A stretch of DNA of 12,770 nucleotides from Bacteroidetes bacterium UBA4408. Its GTDB lineage: Bacteria; Bacteroidota; Bacteroidia; UBA4408. The DNA lies in the NCBI GenBank assembly GCA_002389785.1, contig DGQS01000143.1, positions 1 through 12,770 on the forward strand, written 5' to 3'. The notes under the pieces are model-generated. The model was given only the letters and a program-made list of their open reading frames with translations, did no database searches and was not told the origin of the DNA. The position numbers and the translations under genes are program-made. Positions 7,380 to 12,770 of the stretch are shown piece by piece (the first letter of the stretch is position 1; every line of letters begins with the position of its first letter).

Positions 7380-10288
7380 GCAAGCATCGCACGATACTTT
7401 TAATTTTAATGTTGATGTTAGTAGGATCAGCCAACCTGCTCGCGCAAACTCCGTTTTTTAAAAAGGTATATCTCAACAAAGAAAATGGGAATCTAAAAAT
7501 CAATACAGTTTACAAAGATTCAAAAGGTTTGCTTTGGTTTGGAACTACTGAAGGACTTTATGAATTTGATGGCTTAGAATCGACCGCCTACCAAGTTGAA
7601 ATTAATCACTTCGACAACAATGTTTCAACGGTTTTTATGGATTCGAAAAGCAAAATCTGGGTGGGATTTAAGAACGGTCGCATTGCAACTTTAGAGAATC
7701 ATGAATTGAAATTAATCATTACCAGTTTACCCTTTCCGAAACGACCGGTTACCGGAATTGTAGAAGATTATAATGGAAATTTATGGATGAGCACAGCCGG
7801 CGAAGGAGTATATTTTTATTCCGATAATAAATTGCAACACATTGGAATCTCAGAAGGTTTAACCAATGAGTACGCCTATTGTGTAGCATTAGGTAATGAC
7901 GGAAAAGTATACATTGGAACAGATGATGGTATCGCAATATGTGCATCAAAAAATTCGACTTTTTCGGTAGAACGACTGGATCAGAAAAAGGGTTTACCTG
8001 ATAAGATAGTTCGTAAAATAGTAGACGATAATGCAGGAAATTTGTGGATAGGAATGCAGGATAAGGGAATCTGCAAATACACGATTTCGCAGGGAACATT
8101 TACTATTCCAAAACAATTTGAAAACTGGAGCCTTGGACAAATCAATGCTCTTACAAAAGAAAAATCAGGCTGGTGGATAGCCACAGACGAAAGTGGTTTA
8201 TTATTTTTTGACGAAAACCCTGCTGTACCACTGAGCATTTATAAACGCTTCAATAACCTCGATTTTATTCGGGTAAATAACGTTTGTGCCGACAATGAAA
8301 ACAATGTATGGATGATTTCTAATTCTACCATTTATCAAAGTATGGGACGTCATTTAATGGTGTTGGATAAACTTAAAAATCAAAAAATTTCATTTGTACA
8401 CACACTACTTTGCGATCGAAAAAACAATTTATGGTTTACACCGGATCAGGAACTCGTTAAAATTAATTTAAACGATTCCGTTTTTTCCCATTATAAAAAG
8501 TTAAGCATTACACCTCCCAAGCAACTTATAGACATTGTTTCACTTTTTGAAGACAGGGAAGGCTATATTTGGGTAGGTACTATGGGCAAAGGCTTATACA
8601 GAGTTAATCCCGAAACCAATGCCATTCAAAAAATTACGGGTAATGAAACGATTAATAATGCCAGTGTAATTGCAATTGGAGGTTATCAAAAAAACATTTG
8701 GCTTGCAACACTGAATGGTGTTACCCAAATTACCCTTCCCAATAATTTGAATACCGATAATTTGGAAGTAAGTTTTAAAAATTATTTTGGGCAAAATTTG
8801 TTGGGAAGCGACTATGTGTATTCCATTTTTGTTGATTCACGTAAGCGTGTATGGTTTGGAACCGATGGAAAGGGTATTTCATGTTTGGATGGTACAACAC
8901 TGAATACCTACAATGTGAATTCAGGTATTAAAAGCGAAGTTGTTTATTCAATCACCGAAGACGAAAAGGGGTTTATTTGGTTCAGTACCTTGAATGCCGG
9001 TATATATAAATTTGATGGAAAAAATTTTATTAATTATTCCATAAAAGAAGGAATTCGAAACCTAAGCATCAGCAGCATTATTTCAGACGGAAGAGGCAGC
9101 ATAATTATAATGCACAAACAAGGAATTGATGTTTTGGATACTAAGACCGGTAAATTTTTTTACTATGGAAATGAAGTAGGCTTATCCGATATTAATTCTG
9201 ACTTAAATTCCATCACCAAAGATAAATTCGGTAATATATGGTTGGGAACCGAGTTGGGAATTATTCGATTTTACAACGATGCCAATCATTACACCAATAA
9301 ACCACGCACTATTTTAAACAAACCATTGTTGTTTACCGAAGAGGAAACAAACATCAATTTGCCTCTATTTAAGTCCAATCAAAACAATATTTCATTCGAC
9401 TATTTTAGTGTATGGTATAGCAATCCCGACCGTATTCGTTATCAATATATGTTGCAAGGATACACCCGTCAGTGGATCAATACCAAAGACCGTAAATTAA
9501 TTTTTCCCAACCTTACACCCGGTAAATATGTTTTTAAGGTACGGTCATCCATTAATAACAACTTTAAAAATGCTTCCGAAGCAAGTTTTAGTTTTACCAT
9601 TAAACGCCCTTGGTGGCAACAATGGTGGTTTCGAATTTTGTTTGCCGCCAGCTTGTTTGTAGTTACTGCTATTATACTTCGTGTTAGGTTTGAGCGAATG
9701 CGAAATTTAGAACGACTCGAAAAGGAAAAAATAGGATTTCAGTTCGAAACATTAAAGAATCAAGTAAATCCACACTTTTTATTCAATAGCTTTAATACAC
9801 TAATTGCCATTATTGAGGAAGATAAGGAGGTGGCCATTGAGTACGTAGAAAAGCTTTCCGATTTTTTTAGAAACATCGTAACCTATCGCGATAAAGACAC
9901 CATATCGCTTCGAAAGGAATTAGAACTAGCATCAACCTATTTTTTCTTGCAAAAGAAACGCTATGGAAAAAATTTCACCCTAAAAATTGATGTTAGCGAA
10001 GATAGCAAGGACGCTAAAGTTCCTCCACTGGTGTTGCAATTGCTTCTTGAGAATGCAGTAAAACACAATGCAGTATCTGCTGAAACCCCTTTAGATGTGG
10101 TTATTTATGATAATAATTCAACTGCCAGATTGTATATTAAAAATAAAATAAATAAACGGCGCAACAAAGAACCCGGCACTGGTACCGGTTTACCCAATAT
10201 TGTAAACCGTTATAAATTGCTAAGCAAAGAAGAAGTAACCATTGAAAATAATTTAGAAGAATTCACAGTATCCATACCTTTAATTTAA
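7376..10288 (+). CDS. periplasmic double-propeller sensor histidine kinase, LytS type
   Basis: The gene encodes 970 residues. A signal peptide (about 1-24, NLLAQ) is followed by fourteen Reg_prop-type repeats (about 45-635, mean period near 44) with cores such as GLLWFGT, GNLWIG and GNIWLGT, enough for two seven-bladed propellers. A Y_Y_Y domain (about 660-743) ends KRPWW, one membrane helix spans about 752-772, and a short coiled segment leads to a His_kinase (PF06580) domain with NPHFLFN (His800 as phosphoacceptor). The ATPase has the N-box ENAVKHN (892-898) and G-box GTGTGLPN (934-941). The propellers should lie in the periplasm and the kinase in the cytosol. It is not a one-piece hybrid (HTCS): receiver and AraC domains are absent and the regulator is encoded 6 nt downstream. 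Blades 4 and 13 lack the usual Trp. The ligand is unknown. Confidence 0.95.
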   Translation: MSKHRTILLILMLMLVGSANLLAQTPFFKKVYLNKENGNLKINTVYKDSKGLLWFGTTEGLYEFDGLESTAYQVEINHFDNNVSTVFMDSKSKIWVGFKNGRIATLENHELKLIITSLPFPKRPVTGIVEDYNGNLWMSTAGEGVYFYSDNKLQHIGISEGLTNEYAYCVALGNDGKVYIGTDDGIAICASKNSTFSVERLDQKKGLPDKIVRKIVDDNAGNLWIGMQDKGICKYTISQGTFTIPKQFENWSLGQINALTKEKSGWWIATDESGLLFFDENPAVPLSIYKRFNNLDFIRVNNVCADNENNVWMISNSTIYQSMGRHLMVLDKLKNQKISFVHTLLCDRKNNLWFTPDQELVKINLNDSVFSHYKKLSITPPKQLIDIVSLFEDREGYIWVGTMGKGLYRVNPETNAIQKITGNETINNASVIAIGGYQKNIWLATLNGVTQITLPNNLNTDNLEVSFKNYFGQNLLGSDYVYSIFVDSRKRVWFGTDGKGISCLDGTTLNTYNVNSGIKSEVVYSITEDEKGFIWFSTLNAGIYKFDGKNFINYSIKEGIRNLSISSIISDGRGSIIIMHKQGIDVLDTKTGKFFYYGNEVGLSDINSDLNSITKDKFGNIWLGTELGIIRFYNDANHYTNKPRTILNKPLLFTEEETNINLPLFKSNQNNISFDYFSVWYSNPDRIRYQYMLQGYTRQWINTKDRKLIFPNLTPGKYVFKVRSSINNNFKNASEASFSFTIKRPWWQQWWFRILFAASLFVVTAIILRVRFERMRNLERLEKEKIGFQFETLKNQVNPHFLFNSFNTLIAIIEEDKEVAIEYVEKLSDFFRNIVTYRDKDTISLRKELELASTYFFLQKKRYGKNFTLKIDVSEDSKDAKVPPLVLQLLLENAVKHNAVSAETPLDVVIYDNNSTARLYIKNKINKRRNKEPGTGTGLPNIVNRYKLLSKEEVTIENNLEEFTVSIPLI

Positions 10289-10294
10289 ACTATT

Positions 10295-11059
10295 ATGAAT
10301 GTACTATTAATTGAAGACGAAGAACCGGCATCAACCCGGCTAAAAAAATTACTCGCAAGCGTAAGCCCTGAACTTACTGTTCTTGAAACACTGGTTAGTG
10401 TTAAATCAGCCATTGAATGGCTAACTCATCACCACCATCCCGATTTAATTATAATGGACATACAACTATCCGATGGAATAAGTTTTGATATTTTTAATGA
10501 AGTTGAAATTAAATGTCCGGTAATTTTCACAACAGCCTACGATCAATATGCTTTGCAAGCATTTAAAGTTAACTCAGTAGATTATTTATTGAAACCGGTT
10601 AAAAGTGAAGAACTTAAAACTGCTCTTGAAAAATACAAAAAACGATTTAGTGAAAAAACTCCACCCGAAATTGATTATTCAGTGCTGCTAAGTGCCCTGA
10701 ACAAAAACAAAGGCGAATATCAAAAGCGCATCGTAATTCGATATGGCGAAATTATTAAAACAGTTGAAATTGCCGATGTAGCTTATTTTTATACAGAATC
10801 AAAAATCAATTTTTTATACACCTTCAAAAATCAACGTTTCTCAGTTGATCACAACTTAGATGAATTAGAGCACATTTTAAATCCCAAAGAATATTTTAGA
10901 ATAAATCGACAGTTTATTGTAAATATTAAGGCTATTGATAAAATGGTAACTGTTTCAAAATCGCGCGTTAAACTCACACTTAATCCACCTTGTGAAATTG
11001 AAACTATTGTTAGTACCGAACGTTCGAGTTATTTTAAAGATTGGCTAACGGGTCAATAA
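10295..11059 (+). CDS. LytTR-family response regulator
   Basis: The gene encodes 254 residues and is the expected partner of the upstream kinase. The receiver domain (1 to about 120) has the acidic cluster Glu7/Asp8, phosphoacceptor Asp55 in IIMDIQLSDG, Thr79/Thr80 in the FTTAYDQYA segment and Lys100 in LLKPV, so every key residue is present. A linker (about 120-142) leads to a LytTR DNA-binding domain (about 143-250) with the family's RIVIRYGE start, the DVAYFYTESKINFLYT strand region and the YFRINRQFIVNI segment. LytTR regulators bind direct-repeat sites; I looked for such repeats upstream of the carboxyltransferase gene and saw none that convince. The gene is the last of the plus-strand array. 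No clear terminator follows before the convergent arr gene. Confidence 0.95.
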   Translation: MNVLLIEDEEPASTRLKKLLASVSPELTVLETLVSVKSAIEWLTHHHHPDLIIMDIQLSDGISFDIFNEVEIKCPVIFTTAYDQYALQAFKVNSVDYLLKPVKSEELKTALEKYKKRFSEKTPPEIDYSVLLSALNKNKGEYQKRIVIRYGEIIKTVEIADVAYFYTESKINFLYTFKNQRFSVDHNLDELEHILNPKEYFRINRQFIVNIKAIDKMVTVSKSRVKLTLNPPCEIETIVSTERSSYFKDWLTGQ

Positions 11060-11105
11060 TTTTTTGATCTACACTTGTTAAATAGCGAAATGCAGTTTCA
11101 GTAAG

Positions 11106-11127
11106 CAAACTGTTCTGTTGCTTCATG
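11106..11127 (+). repeat. diverged copy of the left arm and loop start of the 5102-5147 terminator
   Basis: These 22 bases match 5102-5123 with two mismatches: CAAA[A/C]TGTTCTGTTG, then a T/C difference, then TTCATG. The pairing right arm seen at 5127-5141 is missing here. The last bases include the arr stop codon (TCA on plus, 11123-11125). The copy starts 47 bp after the response-regulator stop. A weak CAGTTT/AAACTG pairing (11093-11098 with 11107-11112) is the only stem left. Confidence 0.6.
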
Positions 11128-11569
11128 AATTTAGTGAATTAATTCCCTGCGCTTTTAATTTTTCAAGTGCTGTTTTCATTCCGGCAACTTGATCTGCTGG
11201 GTGTCCTTGCCAGGAAATTACTTCTCCAACAATTTTAAAAGGAGCAGTTGAACGATACGATTTTGTTGGATTTCCAGGGAATTTCTTATCCGTTAAATCA
11301 GGATCATCTTCGATGGGGCCTGTTGGTTCAACCAAATAAATTCGTTCAACACCTCCGCCGCTTGCCAGCTCTGCGCCCCAAATTGCAGCATCCAATGTAG
11401 CTGTTAAGAAAATGTATTTTGAACCTTTATTTTCCCCATAATTTGAATTATAACCAACTTCAATTAAATCACCAACTTTTAAATCGGCCTTGGTTCCATG
11501 AAAATAGGTTTGTGCGAATGGATTGCTCTTCCCATTGATATTCGCAGATGTTAAATTTTTTGATGTCAT
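11123..11569 (-). CDS. arr: NAD+-rifampin ADP-ribosyltransferase (Arr family)
   Basis: Arr transfers ADP-ribose from NAD+ to a hydroxyl of the rifamycin ansa chain and inactivates the drug in the cytoplasm. Family motifs run the whole length: YFHGTKADLKVGD, LTATLDAAIWGAELA, IYLVEPTGPIEDDP, TDKKFPGNPTKSYR and VGEVISWQGHP. I chose ATG 11569 (148 residues), since it puts the HGT His at residue 24, close to positions 19-22 in known Arr proteins. ATG 11611 would add 14 residues with no family likeness. Counting from the M. smegmatis enzyme as I remember it, His19 is His24 and Asp84 is Asp89, but Tyr49 is Phe54 (TTC, 11408-11410). Activity is therefore likely but unproven. The stop codon lies inside a repeat shared with the 5102 terminator. 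No strong promoter was recognised. Confidence 0.92.
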   Translation of the reverse strand: MTSKNLTSANINGKSNPFAQTYFHGTKADLKVGDLIEVGYNSNYGENKGSKYIFLTATLDAAIWGAELASGGGVERIYLVEPTGPIEDDPDLTDKKFPGNPTKSYRSTAPFKIVGEVISWQGHPADQVAGMKTALEKLKAQGINSLNS

Positions 11570-11580
11570 GTGTAGTGAGT

Positions 11581-11748
11581 TTAAAACATTAAGATATTTA
11601 TTAACCTGCATTTTACATGCTGTCTTATCACATCCAACTGAGCACGGTTTTTAAGTAATTTTAAACCGCCTGTTAACGTGCCATTGTATTCAGGATATAA
11701 TCTTATCATAGTTAAAGTGCAAAGCGTAGCATCTCTTGCTTTATCTAC
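11581..11748 (-). pseudogene. possible gene remnant upstream of arr
   Basis: On the minus strand a frame stays open from a TAG (11751-11749) to a TAA (11583-11581), 55 sense codons, filling nearly all the space between the DUF1801 stop and the arr start. The translation looks protein-like (DKARDATLCTLTMIRLYPEY early, then KLLKNRAQLDVIRQHVK), but the only ATG inside is at 11709, which would give 42 residues. It overlaps the end of the DUF1801 gene by 8 nt and stops 11 nt before the chosen arr ATG. I recognise no family. It may be the 3' piece of a lost gene, a small real gene of 42 residues, or chance. A weak TACGCTTTG element (11728-11720) lies just upstream of the ATG and could serve it or arr. 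Confidence 0.3.
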
Positions 11749-12166
11749 CTAGTTCAAATCCCTTTATAATAGCCTCTTTGAGCACTTCGAGTTGAATGTC
11801 CTGTAGTTTTTTAAATTTAATGCAATATCCGCTTACACTTGCTTTACCTAATCTTTTTTCAAAGTTTAATTTAAGAAAATTCTTATCCGGAAATCCGAGA
11901 ATGTATACTGAAATTCCGGTACTCGTAGCACAAATTCCAATGCGATAAAATTCTTTGCTCGTACCATCGGCATAATTTAATTGGTAGGTACCGTAACCGA
12001 TGTTGGGATTCGAAATAACTTTCCCTGCTTCATTTTTGCCATCTAAATACCACAGTTTGTTATTGGGTTTCAAACCTAAAATTAGCTGATGTAAGCTTTC
12101 CATTTCACTGCTTTTAGTTGCAGGCAAGGTAGCGAAGTATTCAGTAATTTGCTTTTGTAAAATCAT
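11741..12166 (-). CDS. DUF1801 domain protein (YdhG-like)
   Basis: The gene encodes 141 residues, the length of a single-domain DUF1801 protein. The family pattern is clear: ITEYFATLPATKSSEMESLH near the N-terminus (7-26), KLWYLDGKNEAGKVISNPNI followed by GYG (37-59), YADGTSKEFYRIGI (65-78), ISVYILG (85-91) and the C-terminal GKASVSGYCIKFKKL (107-121). Neither signal peptide nor membrane segment is visible, so it is cytoplasmic. The molecular function of DUF1801 proteins is not established; the fold is small alpha/beta. It is preceded on the same strand by the GNAT gene with a 79-bp gap that holds its own likely -7 element, so it may be expressed independently. The ATG at 12166 has no Shine-Dalgarno sequence. 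Confidence 0.85.
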   Translation of the reverse strand: MILQKQITEYFATLPATKSSEMESLHQLILGLKPNNKLWYLDGKNEAGKVISNPNIGYGTYQLNYADGTSKEFYRIGICATSTGISVYILGFPDKNFLKLNFEKRLGKASVSGYCIKFKKLQDIQLEVLKEAIIKGFELGR

Positions 12167-12232
12167 GTTGTCAAAATATTAGAATTCTTTATACGCTGAA
12201 ATCAACATATCCAAACAAGTTTATTCAACTAA

Positions 12233-12240
12233 CAAAAATA
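12233..12240 (-). promoter_or_regulatory. possible -7 element for the DUF1801 gene
   Basis: Read on the minus strand, 12240 to 12233 is TATTTTTG, a perfect TAnnTTTG. It lies just after the GNAT stop codon and would start transcription about 60 nt before the DUF1801 ATG. No good -33 element is seen at 17-20 bp, so the call is tentative. Confidence 0.4.
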
Positions 12241-12245
12241 CCGTA

Positions 12246-12719
12246 TCAAAATTTGTAATTTAATATTTGTTCTTCTGTTAGTTTACAATTCACCCAGCTG
12301 GGATCAACTAACGCATTAAATTTTTCATAAAAATGCAAAGCAGGAGTATTCCAATCAAGTACTTGCCATTCCATACGTTTTGCTCCTAAATTTTTACTTT
12401 CTAAAAGAACCGCTTTAAACAAGTTTGTGCCAATATTTTTACCTCTCTGCGACTCTTTTACAATTATGTCTTCCAAATAAACACAGCGCCCTTTCCATGT
12501 CGAATATTTAATATAATAAATCGCTGTTCCTAAAATTTCAGAACCTTGTTCAGCTACAAAAAAATAAAATACCGGTTTGTCGCCAAAACTGTCTTCAATT
12601 AACTCAGTTAAAGTCACAGTTACTTCTTGTGGTGCTTTTTCATAAAGTGCTAATTCCTTTATCAATTCGAGTACTTGTGGCAAATCGCTTGCTTTACCTT
12701 TACGTATGTTTGTTACCAT
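12246..12719 (-). CDS. GNAT N-acetyltransferase, spermidine/spermine acetyltransferase-like (SSAT) subfamily
   Basis: The gene encodes 157 residues from ATG 12719; the TTG at 12734 would add five residues and abuts the A-tract of the edge hairpin, so it is not preferred. GNAT features run in order: IRKGKASDLPQVLELIKELA at the N-terminus, a beta4 YLEDIIV strand (81-87), the acetyl-CoA pyrophosphate loop QRGKNIG (91-97), and WNTPALHFYEKFNA (123-136) with Tyr131 where SSAT has its general-acid Tyr. The overall pattern, including the LIKELALYEKAPQEV region and the YLED/F element, resembles eukaryotic SSAT/SSAT2, which acetylate polyamines or thialysine. The substrate here is not proven. The protein is cytoplasmic. 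Its relation to the arr and DUF1801 genes is only same-strand proximity. Confidence 0.88.
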   Translation of the reverse strand: MVTNIRKGKASDLPQVLELIKELALYEKAPQEVTVTLTELIEDSFGDKPVFYFFVAEQGSEILGTAIYYIKYSTWKGRCVYLEDIIVKESQRGKNIGTNLFKAVLLESKNLGAKRMEWQVLDWNTPALHFYEKFNALVDPSWVNCKLTEEQILNYKF

Positions 12720-12732
12720 GCTGGTTGATTGC

Positions 12733-12769
12733 AAAAAAAAACCTGCCCTTTTTATCGGAGCAGGTTTTT
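12733..12769 (-). terminator. terminator-like hairpin at right edge, upstream of the GNAT gene
   Basis: AAAAACCTGC (12737-12746) pairs with GCAGGTTTTT (12760-12769) around a 13-nt loop. On the minus strand the stem is followed by nine T (12741-12733), a good intrinsic terminator for a minus-strand gene beyond the window. It could also work on plus, where five T are visible before the edge. It ends only 13 nt before the GNAT ATG. Confidence 0.75.
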
Positions 12770-12770
12770 A

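Noticed and set aside
11060..11122. Shared terminator between the response-regulator and arr genes
   Set aside because: Only a 6-bp CAGTTT/AAACTG stem without a following T-run can be drawn, too weak to call.
11570..11611. Upstream ATG for arr
   Set aside because: The added 14 residues have no family likeness and place the catalytic His later than in known Arr proteins. It cannot be excluded fully.
11751..11763. GTTCAAATCC, which resembles a tRNA T-loop
   Set aside because: No matching T-stem, acceptor stem or anticodon arm is present; the bases are the 3' end of the DUF1801 gene.
1..12770. CRISPR array, rRNA or tRNA genes, insertion sequences
   Set aside because: No spaced direct repeats, no RNA-gene signatures and no transposase-like frames were seen on either strand.

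Overview
The window looks like chromosome of an AT-rich member of the Bacteroidota. Supporting points are promoter -7 elements of the TAnnTTTG type, the near absence of Shine-Dalgarno sequences, signal peptides cleaved before Gln, a GIN-domain/outer-membrane-barrel protein, and a double beta-propeller sensor kinase paired with a LytTR regulator. Genus cannot be fixed from the sequence alone.

Layout. At 1-197 (minus) is the 5' end of an exported-protein gene that runs off the left edge. A 665-bp AT-rich gap (198-862) follows. It holds a (TC)9.5 microsatellite, a 9-bp hairpin, one doubtful tiny ORF and the promoter of cphA. cphA (863-3511) encodes cyanophycin synthetase and ends in a clear intrinsic terminator. 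Next is a monocistronic gene (3616-5079) for a secreted GIN-domain protein fused to an outer-membrane barrel, ending at a hairpin with a perfect 15-bp stem. From a well-formed promoter at about 5212-5242 begins a tight four-gene plus-strand array: acyl-CoA carboxylase carboxyltransferase (pccB-like), a secreted YceI lipocalin-like protein, a periplasmic double-propeller LytS-type histidine kinase, and a LytTR response regulator (5277-11059; junctions of +3, -4 and +6 nt). Convergent to it, on the minus strand, are small accessory-type genes: a rifamycin ADP-ribosyltransferase (arr), a possible gene remnant, a DUF1801 protein and an SSAT-like GNAT acetyltransferase, with a terminator-like hairpin at the right edge.

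How the genes may work together. CphA polymerises Asp and Arg into a nitrogen reserve. The four-gene array links a metabolic enzyme and a lipid-binding exported protein to a sensor/regulator pair; joint transcription is inferred from spacing and a functional link is speculation. The arr/DUF1801/GNAT group looks like an accessory patch. A 22-nt sequence matching the left arm and loop of the upstream hairpin terminator lies across the arr stop codon, which may mark an old junction. The most checkable observations are that junction, the Phe at the usual Arr active-site Tyr position, the unusual operon composition, and the dinucleotide tract between divergent genes. No wholly new system is clearly visible.
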